Source: an uncultured Oscillospiraceae bacterium (GTDB taxonomy: Bacteria > Bacillota > Clostridia > Oscillospirales > Oscillospiraceae). Taken from it: 45,203 nucleotides of DNA. The stretch's first letter is position 1, and the number at the start of each line of letters is the position of its first letter. Position numbers and translations under genes: made by a program. This document shows, in pieces, positions 13,001-19,639 of the stretch. The notes under the pieces are model-generated. The model ran no database searches. It worked only from the letters and a program-made list of their open reading frames with translations, and was not told the DNA's origin. The stretch covers positions 1 to 45,203 of the forward strand of contig CANRNF010000017.1 of assembly GCA_947631865.1 (NCBI GenBank). Direction: 5' to 3'.

Positions 13001-16000
13001 TCCAGATCGCCGGTGGGGACGGAAGTCTCCGTGCCCGTCACTCGCGTGACGGTGAAGCTGATCTTGATCTTATCTTCCAGGCACTTCAGGGGCTTGCTGG
13101 CCAGCTCTGCCGTGTTCTCACTGACGGTAAAGCTGTAGCTCCGGGTCATGTCGTCGCCTAAATTCTTGAACTTGATCTCGCCCAGTTCCTTGGTGATGGT
13201 GTCCCCGGCCTTCGCAGTATCCGCGCCGGATATGGTAAACTTATAGTTTTCGCTTGACTTAAGGTCCTCGGGCATGGTGATATCGCCGGCATCTATCGCC
13301 GCCTTCGTGGCACTGTCCGGCTCAATGGTGAAGGTGAACGTGTCGTCATCCGCCCATTCCCGGCCCTGGAGCTTCTTCGACACCTTGAGTTCAAAGGGTT
13401 CCTCTATGTCATGGTACGTGTTGACGAACGTAACGGTGTTGCTATTGACACCCGGGCTATACTCTGCCGCGCCGGCCGAGGCCGTGAGCGCGCCCCTGTT
13501 GTTGTCCGTGACGTTCACCGTCAGTTTATAATCATGCGTGAAATCGATGTTGTGATATGGATCGGTTTCTGTCACAGTAAAGACATATTCACCGGGCTTG
13601 GTGAACTCCACCTTGAACTCACCGCTTTGCGCATCCTTGTTTACCGTGAGTTTATCGGATGACGTTATCCTATAGCCTGTCTTATCAACAGGTCCGGCGA
13701 GCGTGAAGTCAAACTTATCGCCCTCTGTCCAGCTGCGGCCCACAAGCTGCTTATTCACCGTGAGGGTCCATGTGCAGGAGGCGCTGTATGTGTTGGCGAA
13801 CGGCAGCTTGTGAGCGGCTTCCACATGATTTTCCGTCTTCAATACATGGACGGTCCGCGTGTCTTCTCCCACGGTCTCTTCGACGTCCTCAACGCTTTCG
13901 TTTTCTTCAAGCCGCTTGCCGCCGATCGTCTCATTGGCAGTATACTCACTGTATTCAGCTTCCGTGAGCAGGCGCTGGTCGATGGTGCAGGTGCCGACTT
14001 CCTTCAGCTCTTCTTCAGGGCCGGTGAACACCGCCAGCTCGATCCGGTCGATGATGCCGTCTGTAGTCCCCTCCATCGACAGCGCGTTGGTCAGCGTGGC
14101 CCGCATGGTATACCGGGTATCGTCATACTCAATGCCGTTCGGGACGCCGTCCGTCACCTCCTTCGGCACCTTCTCGGTGATGTAGAGCTCGTACACCACG
14201 GGCTGGGTGCGGGGTGTGAGATGGTTGGTTGTGATCTCCTCCTCCGTGGGGTTCTCATAAACCTTTCCCTCAGCATCCACATACTCCACCGGGAATGTCA
14301 CGTTCTTGAAGGTGACGTTCTTAAAATCCAGCGTTCGCTTATCATCCGTGAGCTCGATATCCTGGGAGAAGTCGGTCTTTGTCCCGTCCGGATCCGGTGT
14401 ATAACCCAAACCCTCGATAACGATATCGCCCTTGGCCAGAGCCGCTTGGGTGGGAACATCGCCGGTGATGTTCACGGTGAACGTATCCACAACCGGTCCA
14501 TGCTCGCCATCACCGGTATTGCCTTCCTCGCCGCCTTTGAGCCAGACGTCGCCCTTGCGGCCGGTGAAGGTCTTCTCGATGGTATACTGCGTTTTCTGCT
14601 CCACCGGGGCCACCACATAGGTGTTGGTGAAGCGGGGGGACGTGCCGGCGTAGAGCGCGGTGGACCCGTCCTCCGCGGTATACTCTATCTTGGAGACCGA
14701 CGCCTCCAGATGGGAGTTCTCCTTTGTGATCGCCTGCTCCGATGCATGTTCGTCGTCCAGCTTACGGACCGCCTCAATGGAGACCTTGTAGACGCGGTTG
14801 GAGATGACCGTGGTGGCGGCCCCGGGGGCATCCGGGGCCAGCGCCTTCTCCTGGATGGTGAACACATAGGTGCCCGCCGCGGGGAACTCATGCTTCAGCA
14901 TGCCGTCCGCCGCCGGGGCCGCCTCCCCCTCCACCGGCGCCCTCACAGGCTCGTCGTTCTTGGTCAGGAGCGGGTCGGATATCTTCGTGTCGCTCAGGGG
15001 CCGCTCTACGTTGTCCCTTATCTCGGTGGCAAACGGGTCGTCGCCGTCAATGATGACTGTCTCGTTCGTCCACCCGCTGCCTTCGGCCCATGCCTTGACC
15101 GCGCTCTGTATCTCGTCTTTGGTAGCGGATACGCCCCACGCGGCGGGTTCGCCATCGTCAATGGTATAGTTGGCGCTAGCGGTCGTGTCACCTGGGTCAT
15201 ATGCAAAGCTGACGCTAAACTCAAACTTGTCGACGTCGCCCACGGATTTATCATGCCAGGCACGGTCCACCAGGCGCTTTTCGATGGCCAGCACGCCCGA
15301 CGCCTCGGCGTTGGGTATGTTCACCTGGCAGTAGTTATTATCGTCGAATTTGAACACCGTGCCCGCGGCCTTTTCTTCCGTCGTGATCGTTCCCGCCGCG
15401 GGACGCACCTCATAATAGGTGTTCAGCACCCGGTAGCCCGAGGGCGGCGACACCTCGCGGATGGTATAGATCGCCTTGGGATCCAGGCCGGAGAAGGCCA
15501 CGCGGCCGTTGGCCCGGGTGGTGCCCGAGCCTTCAAACGCCTTGCTCAATTCTTCATAGGCCGCATCCGAGCCGGCGTCGTGGGCGTTATATTTGTCCAC
15601 CAGGTCCTGGATAACCGACATCTCACCCTTATACACGCGGAATGTGGCGCCCTGGAGGAAGTTTTGATCGTCCACCGAACCGGTGTATTTGTATATCTCT
15701 ATGGTGGCCGGGTCCTGGGCGTTGGTGATACTGATGTTGGTCCGGTTGGTGAGCACCTCCCGGTCCAGCACGCCGTTATAGGGGGATACGGAGCCCTCAT
15801 TACCCGTGTTGTCCGTGCCGGCGGGGTAGCCTTCCTTCCATTCAAGGTCCGTTATGCCCGATCCCGCGGCGCCTTGGCCGGCGATGCAGGCCACGTCGGC
15901 GCTGGAGGACTTTCCGTCCTTGTTCCAGTCGGGCAGGTTGTCGAAGGAGAATTTGTATTCCCCATCCTTATAGGCCGCGGCGCACTCAGCCTCATGCCCT

Positions 16001-19000
16001 TGGGCATACGCCTTCAGGTCGAACCAGGCGTCGCCGCCCACGAAGGAGCCGTATGTATGGTCGGTCTTATTGTAGTCCTGGTCGAACCGGTGCATATACA
16101 GCACGTTGGTCGCGGGATCGATATAGTACTCCGCGGAAACGAAGTAGTCGGCCACCTTGGTCGCCCTGCCGTCGGCGTTTCCTATCGAACCGGGCAGATG
16201 GTCATAGGTATAGGCCCAGCTGATGATCATCGAGATAGTCCGGTAGTCATAGACGTGGGGACTTGCTTCGCCCTCCAGCATATAGGACAGCTCATAGGCC
16301 ACCGCCCCGGGGCGGTTTTTCGCCTCCCCGCTGGCATCCTTGTCGCCCTCCCAGGTCTTGGACAGCCTCAGGGAGAACCCCGCCGGTTCGTAGTGGTAGC
16401 CTACATCGATGGCCGTGACGGTGTAGTTCTCGACGCCGATCTCATTTTTCGTCGGGTCGACCTGGCCTTCGGCCGCGCCCACCGTGATATACTGGACCTC
16501 CTTGCCATAGGCAGCCTTATCATAGGCATACAGGGCGTAGCGGCCGTATTTCGAGCCGCCGCCAGTGGTTCCCCCTTTGATCTCCCCTTTTACCCCCGCC
16601 GTAGTGAGATTATAGGCCGCGTCCGGCTTCACCACGTGCCATAGGTACTTTGTCCCTGTCTCGGGAGTGTACTCCAGGTCGGCGAAGGTATAGCTGCCCT
16701 CCAGGGTGGTGACATTGCTGTCCACCAGCTCATAGATGCCTTTATCTTCATATGCTCCCCAGTTGTGAGCGTCGACCTTGATCAGATTCTGGTCGTCCTT
16801 TTCATCCGGGGCGACGAAGCTCTTTTCCGTTTCCGCCGGATATGCCGTCTCCTCCGTCTGCTTGTACAAATCGATCTGGACGCCCTCCAGCAGGTGATCG
16901 GCGTTGGTCTTCATGTCGTCATAGAGAGAGGGGGTGCCGTCCGCGTCGTAGAAGACCCGGCCCGTCATGTTGAACACGCCGGTTTTCTTGACGATCCTGA
17001 TCTGCGTCTCCGGGGCGTCGGCGCTCTTGGCCACCGGCGCGGGGATGAAGGTCCAGTAGTTGGCGATGGCATAGTCCGTTGTGGAGCCGTATTCGCCACC
17101 GCTGCCCGTCGACTTGCCCACGGGGTTCTTGCTGCTGTCCAGGAAATCAATGACAGCCTCCTGGCCGGCGCCGCTCACCGGCGCATCATGAGCATCAAAA
17201 AAGCTGATCACATTGCTGGTGTGGCTGTGGTCGCCTATCTTCAGGTCCGGGTGAGCGTTGTAGTAACTACTCAGAAGAGGATACTCGGTCCCGCCGCTTT
17301 TGACCTGATAGAACTCATGAAAGGCTCTCGATGAGTAATCAGGTAAGAGTTTATTCTCCTGTATCTTTGTGGAGGTCCCGTCTGAACAGACCGCCGTCCC
17401 CTCCGACAGGCCGGTGGAGGCGGGACGCTCGCCGTAATAGATGGCGCTCTCGTCGTAGTAGATGACGTTTTTGGTCGCGTCATAAATGGAGCCATGCCCA
17501 CTCACCAGCTTACCGCTTTTATCGAAGATCGGACTGATCCGCTCAAAGGTCATGCCCCCTTTGGCAAACTCCATGTCCATGATGGGGAAGTGGATCTCGC
17601 CGGCCTTGGTGGTGACGGTGTAGACGATGTCCGTCAGATTATAGGTGCCCGCGGGGATGACCACGCCGTTGCCGTCCTTGCCGTTCCAGCGGAACGAGTT
17701 AGTGGCATAGGGATTCACCACGCCGGATATCTCCACCGGCGCGAACCTTATCTCTTGCTCTCCTGTGATCTCGCTTTCGTCCTGGGCTGTAAAAAGGTCG
17801 GGGTGCTTTTCTTTCCAAGTGTTGAACTCGGTCACGGCGCTGTCGCCATAGGTATCTTCAAACGCTTTATGCAGCTCGTCATAGCTGATGTGGAAGTCCA
17901 GATGCAGGGTGGCGGTGGTAGCCTCCTGGACGTCGAAAGCGAAGTAGCCGCCCATGCCCTCATAGGCGCCGGTGATCTCCTCTCCGCCCTCCTCGATCTT
18001 CTCCATAAAGCGGACGTTGGTGGCCGGGTCCGGCTGGATGGCGTCCTCATACAGTACGCCATCCAGGTCATCGCTTGGCTCTTCGAAGAACAGATAGAAG
18101 CTCTTGGACAGATCCGTGTCCTTCGTGCCGGGGTATGTGTACGTCACGCCCATATCATAGTAATGGGCGGCGTCATTGCTGTTGTTCTGGAGCTTTACGG
18201 ACTTGTAGAGGATGCTGTTGGTGCCGTTGTCCAGAAGGCCCCGGTTGTTGGCGAACAGCACGTAATAGTACGGTGTGGCGTCGTTGAACGTCCACTTATA
18301 GATGTAGCTGTCGGTGGTCAGGACGTAGTACGACTCCTTCATGCTGCCGCCTGACATGATCAGGTTCAGGTAGTCCACGTAGGCCCGGCCGGTCCGGCGC
18401 TCACCGTCCTCGCCGAATACCGTCACGTCCCAGGCCGCTATCATGGAGCCCGAGTCATAGTTTTTGCCGTTTGAAGTTCTAACATAGCCAGTGTCCGACC
18501 CCGTCCACTGCTGGCCCTTTTTCCCCTGTCCCGTCAGGGCCTCGCCAGAACCGTCAAAGGAGCGGAACTCCACGGTGTATACGCCCGTCTCATGCACCGG
18601 AAACTGGATGGGGGTGTAGCCGGTTCCCGCATAACCGTCGATGCTTGTGACGGCCTTCAGTGCCTTCTCCATGGCCGGGGTCGCGATATAGCCCGGGCCG
18701 GTCACTTCATTGTTCGAAACTTTTCCTTCTTTGTCGAACGGATGCTCCTGCACATCCAGCGGTATGGGGTTGCCGTATATATCCCGGATCACGATGTCGA
18801 TGGAACCAAAGTCCTTATGCTGGTGGGTGGCGCGGTCCGTTATACCATTGTTGACCTTATTTCCGTTCTTTTGCGTTGTTCCTTCCAGATCCCAGATGGA
18901 GTCGAACACATTGGAGCCCAGGCAAATGGTCTCTCCCTCCTGGGCGTATACATGGATATAATTCTTCTTGTCCACGCCGGCGAATTGGCCGGTCGACCAG

Positions 19001-19167
19001 TACATATAGGGTCTGTCATCATTATCGGTGCTGGCCGCCGCCGCGTCCGCCGGCGCGGGGCCAAAGACCAGCAGCAGCGACAGGACGCCGCACAGACACA
19101 GCAGCAGCGCCAGCGCGTGCCGCCTGGCGTCCCCTCTCCTGTTATTCAAAATATTCGCAGTATTCAT
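4009..19167 (-). CDS. Giant wall-anchored pilin-domain surface protein (5052 aa)
   Basis: A single intact 15.2-kb frame. Residues 1-43 form a signal peptide (basic start, hydrophobic LALLLCLCGVLSLLLVFG, then ADA). Residues ~46-730 are an unrecognised, aromatic-rich head. An SdrD-B-like module follows (~735-950, GRVFYDADGTPS) and a Cna-B-like module (~1150-1260, LQGATFRVYKG). About 20 pilin-like domains occupy ~1285-4240, each built as K-x-L-x-G-R-x-W start, a PGxYxFxxxE strand and a VTFxNTY end, the pattern of isopeptide-linked (Spy0128/FctA-type) domains. DUF11-like domains appear at ~3720 and ~4655. Gly/Asp/Pro/Thr-rich linkers lie at ~4257-4556 and an SPAPSG stalk at ~4925-4970. The end is APKTG (5019-5023), a hydrophobic helix and KKKKRH, a sortase-type signal with Ala in place of Leu. 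Start ATG 19167 follows GGGGGA. Probable adhesin; the ligand is unknown. Confidence 0.9.
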   Translation of the reverse strand: MNTANILNNRRGDARRHALALLLCLCGVLSLLLVFGPAPADAAAASTDNDDRPYMYWSTGQFAGVDKKNYIHVYAQEGETICLGSNVFDSIWDLEGTTQKNGNKVNNGITDRATHQHKDFGSIDIVIRDIYGNPIPLDVQEHPFDKEGKVSNNEVTGPGYIATPAMEKALKAVTSIDGYAGTGYTPIQFPVHETGVYTVEFRSFDGSGEALTGQGKKGQQWTGSDTGYVRTSNGKNYDSGSMIAAWDVTVFGEDGERRTGRAYVDYLNLIMSGGSMKESYYVLTTDSYIYKWTFNDATPYYYVLFANNRGLLDNGTNSILYKSVKLQNNSNDAAHYYDMGVTYTYPGTKDTDLSKSFYLFFEEPSDDLDGVLYEDAIQPDPATNVRFMEKIEEGGEEITGAYEGMGGYFAFDVQEATTATLHLDFHISYDELHKAFEDTYGDSAVTEFNTWKEKHPDLFTAQDESEITGEQEIRFAPVEISGVVNPYATNSFRWNGKDGNGVVIPAGTYNLTDIVYTVTTKAGEIHFPIMDMEFAKGGMTFERISPIFDKSGKLVSGHGSIYDATKNVIYYDESAIYYGERPASTGLSEGTAVCSDGTSTKIQENKLLPDYSSRAFHEFYQVKSGGTEYPLLSSYYNAHPDLKIGDHSHTSNVISFFDAHDAPVSGAGQEAVIDFLDSSKNPVGKSTGSGGEYGSTTDYAIANYWTFIPAPVAKSADAPETQIRIVKKTGVFNMTGRVFYDADGTPSLYDDMKTNADHLLEGVQIDLYKQTEETAYPAETEKSFVAPDEKDDQNLIKVDAHNWGAYEDKGIYELVDSNVTTLEGSYTFADLEYTPETGTKYLWHVVKPDAAYNLTTAGVKGEIKGGTTGGGSKYGRYALYAYDKAAYGKEVQYITVGAAEGQVDPTKNEIGVENYTVTAIDVGYHYEPAGFSLRLSKTWEGDKDASGEAKNRPGAVAYELSYMLEGEASPHVYDYRTISMIISWAYTYDHLPGSIGNADGRATKVADYFVSAEYYIDPATNVLYMHRFDQDYNKTDHTYGSFVGGDAWFDLKAYAQGHEAECAAAYKDGEYKFSFDNLPDWNKDGKSSSADVACIAGQGAAGSGITDLEWKEGYPAGTDNTGNEGSVSPYNGVLDREVLTNRTNISITNAQDPATIEIYKYTGSVDDQNFLQGATFRVYKGEMSVIQDLVDKYNAHDAGSDAAYEELSKAFEGSGTTRANGRVAFSGLDPKAIYTIREVSPPSGYRVLNTYYEVRPAAGTITTEEKAAGTVFKFDDNNYCQVNIPNAEASGVLAIEKRLVDRAWHDKSVGDVDKFEFSVSFAYDPGDTTASANYTIDDGEPAAWGVSATKDEIQSAVKAWAEGSGWTNETVIIDGDDPFATEIRDNVERPLSDTKISDPLLTKNDEPVRAPVEGEAAPAADGMLKHEFPAAGTYVFTIQEKALAPDAPGAATTVISNRVYKVSIEAVRKLDDEHASEQAITKENSHLEASVSKIEYTAEDGSTALYAGTSPRFTNTYVVAPVEQKTQYTIEKTFTGRKGDVWLKGGEEGNTGDGEHGPVVDTFTVNITGDVPTQAALAKGDIVIEGLGYTPDPDGTKTDFSQDIELTDDKRTLDFKNVTFKNVTFPVEYVDAEGKVYENPTEEEITTNHLTPRTQPVVYELYITEKVPKEVTDGVPNGIEYDDTRYTMRATLTNALSMEGTTDGIIDRIELAVFTGPEEELKEVGTCTIDQRLLTEAEYSEYTANETIGGKRLEENESVEDVEETVGEDTRTVHVLKTENHVEAAHKLPFANTYSASCTWTLTVNKQLVGRSWTEGDKFDFTLAGPVDKTGYRITSSDKLTVNKDAQSGEFKVEFTKPGEYVFTVTETDPYHNIDFTHDYKLTVNVTDNNRGALTASAGAAEYSPGVNSNTVTFVNTYHDIEEPFELKVSKKLQGREWADDDTFTFTIEPDSATKAAIDAGDITMPEDLKSSENYKFTISGADTAKAGDTITKELGEIKFKNLGDDMTRSYSFTVSENTAELASKPLKCLEDKIKISFTVTRVTGTETSVPTGDLEVMATYAYLDDDGSEGGLDDSDDAAIKIPFVNQAYAVSPPHTAEGTMSKSLLGAGENAEADADWNYGDGTTVDGAEITEGEYAFNALWTLTGTDGVTTADVEVPKTDAASEYEPFENGRAFPITAKSDLPAFHFLKAGTYAFTVTEQRPESVTGAYSYIEYDNSEYTVTYTVTDDKEGALKVTGPEIKKGEVKQEAVVFTNHVRGALTVTKEIRGTAATVPADGFELTVTFTDAKVTKDSDDLNYVYDPDGGSDKVTFKLNSGDTAQFTGLPAGTKYTIEETPADNFVSDTMEGTVEAGETNAVTFTNYKVDSVTPALKVTKKLETESTSDREMTFSFTLKPAPGNPAGDPVIAEGVTKEVKIKPSVKEAAIENFFAGLAFPRVGTYKYTLKEVNDHLPGVTRYDEKVYNIVVRVTGDPDPGAPKLNATVEEEETGDSSVTFTNTYETTNAVWTPTVKKDLEGRAWTEGDKFTFTIECTSDNKSNVTMESPTSVTIEDSTDDHTASFPDITFKQPGTYTFQISETHEAGGITSTLGDESFHVTVTDEDGALQVTDGGETVTFVNTYADKTGTFDLKIDKTLIGRAWAASDDFVFTVTPQDGAADLFAPADGVTSAGDGYTVHVNHAGVTDVGTLTVAAGPEKQQYTIEFKEEAQEGVTPKKDTVTLTVTVTRAIDAAGLPTGEPEFVATYATQEEVTSSGDSVTIPFVNQAYAVSPPHTAEGTMAKSLLGAGTNAEADADWNYGDGTTVDGTEILADTYAFNALWTLTEDANAPYVEYEKEDGSYEPFENGMAFPITAETDLPAFRFLQAGTYAFTVKEQRPESVTGAYTYIEYDNSEYTVAYTVTDEGGALEVTKTEITKDGVPVTEEKVLFTNHVRGALTVTKVIEGTAATVPADGFDFTVTFTDAKVSQKGDDPHYEYAPTGGSDTVTFKLNEGNTAQFTGLPAGTEYTIEETPADNFVSDTMEGTVKAGETNPVTFTNYAVTSATPELTVTKKLDTESTSDRGMTFKFTLKPAPDNPAGDPVGKVGGGVVTKEVTVSAKSGRGVSENFFAGLAFPREGTYKYTLEEGKNSLPGVTYDENKYTVTVAVAANRSKDALEADVTVTGGETAAISGTNVTFTNTYETMPATWTPTVTKVLEGARDWEPGDKFTFTIACTSGNSGNVTIPASSVDIEYGTPDHTASFPDITFNQPGAYTFTITESTSLGGITVDHKIYPVTVVVKDDNGKLDAQPEKDGADKVTFVNTYADGAGTFPLDIAKRLVGREWLPGDSFSFIIRPDRAAQSAIADGKITMPAGLGGDASTGYTASISYGDGTVNGRNAIHKSLGGITVNGAALAGSSDSVTYTFTIEEVTPDPALYRCFMDAITLTITVTPDHTSSVPTVVAAYAVPGWTREDGNAIPFVNYVYSGERTDPTLIKNVEGATGPIGDTFTAEITLKSGEPANVKYGETPLSELPGQKVDVTFTASGAAFPKFDFLQPGTYMFHVKEASPAAWASGTVNYIYDDSNSYDVTYGVRLDAGGFVIGDPGVVNNRDTEAGWGSTIEFTNKAPDSLTVTKEITGGAADGEPFAFSATFTAPEGVKLPENWQISAEDATDPVWTSDGNSRTCTFKLASGSTATFSNIPAGSTYTVEETGANARGYLTSAPVTGELSYVTNDNVTVANFKAEKTVDAGDGVDVGDTLDYTISWANPGKSPAEVVIYDTLPAELDFLSAGIPIIGEEPLTLTEEMVKAGTTTVTDSTGDLTITLDGREITWTLKDRSGGTSGTVTLSATVNGHIEESADHSVSNDASVHLGGQAVTAHSNINESKTGNLTVRKFVEGDVPADTQFHFTVQLSDADGNSAGDGIYNTKVGETEGEPLTFSGGMANFTLTKDGEITLEGLPMGLNYKVTEEEANKDSYETDSVGAMDVIPGGSQTVTAVFTNKVVSLPAHTGELTVSKEVTGTAGDADTAFAFRVTLTGDGADRINGTIGGETTGMTFNAGVATFSLRSGESRRAVGLPAGLSYKVEELDGAAKGYTVSVSGAEGDVAEGTIAEGENAVAAFTNHRDGVPLTLTAKKAFTGGTLNPYDFHFFVKNEQTGVTNTVTNGDGGAITLLSGEIFSRPGTYRYTVSEKRDSKPGVIYDHSVYQIEVTVAEDLTATVQVYKDGTPQYASPMAFTGSTPVDIGTIFTNQYRHGTVSVGLEGEKKLYLGGGEEPVVPEDGAYSFLLSPIGWFTGDPTSIPAGDPDEPDMTGPSAGDPPASQPGTEGPGTGEPLPGEPIPDDPSAGQPDTEQPGTGEPLPEEPPTDPSGTEGSGADTPEQGGAPEVQPGGDGPEIFEPMTEGPSDAAVAAAVGEGDGVDDGAGDPAPEDSGGMPDGQPGESAGEPGENSSEPGEDGGMSGDEPTTGDPSDGGTTGDGTTGDGTTDDGTTGGDTTGGDTSGEPGGTPDGEPDGGTSGDDAPDGGDGMTPGAPSESLPDGDGEGLPDGDGEGLPDGDGEGLPDGLLGETAPIGAQEPSTQPMPGTQKGGTYTVTNIGGVFQFPDIVFEQAGTYVYQLMETAPAGGVYHDVSEIYTITVTVTAAEDGTLSASTQYMTGDATSGDVVSELVFTNRSIAKTEAAPGEGVAVYVGQLVQYDIGWVNFNGAQATVTVCDPLDPGVTFVEATGDYKYDPESHTVTWTLESQDPGASGTLSLTVKPNAQATEGWTYLPDNIGLSKTTDTDEAIYNRAAVKCDASAAAGAVLTAVVPIDEWYATDTVFNPIEVAGGLTVSKNVSGNRADPSKVFTFTVELTGEGANTVTGLYGADEEHGIIFAEGKATFPLIGGESRTATGLPVGLHYKVTETEANQNGYSTSVTGGEGDIANGVIAVAAFLNSNSYYPPEPGPVDPGPTASPAPSGSPAPSGSPAPSGSPAPSGSPAPSGSPAPTRGPGVTSEPYFTPDPNATSGPGATLPPGTTSEPFYPGGGPGSGGSSGTGGGQAPKTGDDTAALPWIMVLAASGACLTALLKKKKRH
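4099..4113 (-). other. Codons of the APKTG sortase-like sorting motif
   Basis: Encodes Ala-Pro-Lys-Thr-Gly, residues 5019-5023, followed by acidic GDD, a hydrophobic segment (ALPWIMVLAASGACLTALL) and a basic tail. This is the classic three-part cell-wall sorting signal except that the first motif residue is Ala instead of Leu. No sortase gene is in the window. Confidence 0.8.
4274..4372 (-). repeat. 18-bp tandem repeat encoding SPAPSG stalk
   Basis: About five near-identical 18-bp units encode consecutive Ser-Pro-Ala-Pro-Ser-Gly hexapeptides just before the wall-anchor region. Extended Pro-rich stalks of this kind carry surface domains through the cell wall. The exact repetition suggests copy number may vary by slippage. 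Confidence 0.85.
5543..5631 (-). repeat. 24-bp tandem repeat (GDGEGLPD units)
   Basis: Three and a half nearly perfect copies of a 24-bp unit encode Gly-Asp-Gly-Glu-Gly-Leu-Pro-Asp repeats in the low-complexity linker of the giant surface protein. The unit length keeps the reading frame, so changes in copy number would alter linker length only. Confidence 0.85.
5745..5825 (-). repeat. 15-bp imperfect repeats encoding TTGDG-type linker
   Basis: Several 15-bp units encode TGDGT/TDDGT/TGGDT pentapeptides in the Asp/Gly/Thr-rich linker. Their length is a multiple of three, so the frame is preserved. Confidence 0.7.
9434..10880 (-). repeat. Downstream copy of ~2.03-kb multi-domain repeat unit
   Basis: This block matches 11471-12920 at high identity. 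Anchor strings such as GTGATGTCCGGGAACGACGC start at 9434 and 11471 (offset 2037), and GCGCCCAGGA-type strings at 10811 and 12842 (offset 2031). The encoded domains appear in the same order in both copies, including AVSPPHTAEGTM and the GTAATVPADGF domain. Confidence 0.85.
11471..12920 (-). repeat. Upstream copy of ~2.03-kb multi-domain repeat unit
   Basis: Partner of 9434-10880. Both copies carry YSxxEYDNSEYTVxYTV, FTNHVRGALTVTK, ETPADNFVSDTMEGTV and TESTSDR(E/G)MTF segments with long stretches of identical DNA. The reading frame is preserved between copies. Confidence 0.85.
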
Positions 19168-19292
19168 TGCCTATTCCCCCGTTTATGCACGTGGATGCAC
19201 CGCCGTATTCTCTCCTGAATATTCCGCATATCCGGAATATTCACGTCATTATTCATTTCTTTGCCAGGCGCTTTTGCATATAAAAAGTAATA

Positions 19293-19303
19293 CCCCCCCC
19301 CCC
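19293..19303 (-). repeat. 11-nt poly-C/poly-G tract upstream of surface-protein gene
   Basis: Eleven consecutive C on the plus strand, i.e. eleven G on the strand of the giant gene, about 126-136 nt upstream of its ATG and next to AT-rich sequence (TATTACTTTTTATATG on the minus strand) that could be a -10 region. Mononucleotide tracts of this kind are classic slippage sites for phase variation. Confidence 0.7.
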
Positions 19304-19347
19304 GTAGCATTTTTCGGGGGAGAGAGCACGCGCCTCTTCCTGCTTCC

Positions 19348-19373
19348 TTCGGGCGGCTGTGCTGCCGCCCGAA
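19348..19373. terminator. 10-bp inverted repeat in the divergent region
   Basis: TTCGGGCGGC at 19348-19357 pairs exactly with GCCGCCCGAA at 19364-19373. No T-run follows in either direction, so it may be an operator or mRNA leader hairpin rather than a terminator. Confidence 0.4.
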
Positions 19374-19514
19374 ATGGTGTTCGGTTGTATCGGTCTCCGC
19401 CCTCCCGGCGGAACAGCTCTCCGGCTCCTTTCCGGCTTTATCAATATATATTTCTACTCTTCTGCTATTTTTCTTTTGCCAATTTACCAGAGAAATTCAT
19501 TGTTTGCAACCCTT

Positions 19515-19543
19515 ACCGCTCATTTAACGGAAAAACCGCTCAA
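19515..19543 (+). promoter_or_regulatory. Direct repeats ACCGCTCA, candidate LytTR-regulator site
   Basis: ACCGCTCA occurs at 19515-19522 and again at 19535-19542, 20 bp start to start, ending 17 bp before the -35 hexamer of the response-regulator promoter. LytTR proteins of the AgrA type bind pairs of ~9-bp direct repeats about two helical turns apart upstream of -35, so autoregulation by the adjacent gene is plausible. Confidence 0.5.
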
Positions 19544-19559
19544 ATGACATCGTACCGGT

Positions 19560-19588
19560 TTGAATCGGCCGGGAAAACATGGTACAAT
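19560..19588 (+). promoter_or_regulatory. Sigma-A-type promoter of the two-component operon
   Basis: -35 TTGAAT at 19560-19565, 17-nt spacer, -10 TACAAT at 19583-19588. It sits about 50 nt upstream of the response-regulator start and directs plus-strand transcription. Confidence 0.7.
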
Positions 19589-19639
19589 ACTATTATCATA
19601 TAACGTATGACGCGGCGCTATGCCGCGGCGGAGGTCACC

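Larger units (their letters stand above)
19168..19639. other. Divergent intergenic region between surface protein and two-component genes
   Basis: This 472-nt region has no convincing gene. From left to right it holds the minus-strand ribosome site (GGGGGA just upstream of 19167), an 11-nt C tract at 19293-19303 (G on the transcribed minus strand), a 10-bp inverted repeat at 19348-19357/19364-19373, an AT-rich stretch at 19440-19500, two direct repeats at 19515 and 19535, and a plus-strand promoter at 19560-19588. It should contain the promoter of the giant gene, which I cannot place with confidence. Confidence 0.8.

Noticed and set aside
4999..13161. 2720-codon plus-strand frame antisense to the giant surface gene
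   Set aside because: Its length is striking, but the sense frame has a signal peptide, repeated domains and a sorting signal, while this one is Arg/Gly/His-rich with no recognisable domain and just mirrors the repeats. The lack of stops follows from codon bias.
13810..16644. 944-codon plus-strand frame opposite the N-terminal part of the surface gene
   Set aside because: Same reasoning: antisense shadow, no ribosome site, no family similarity.
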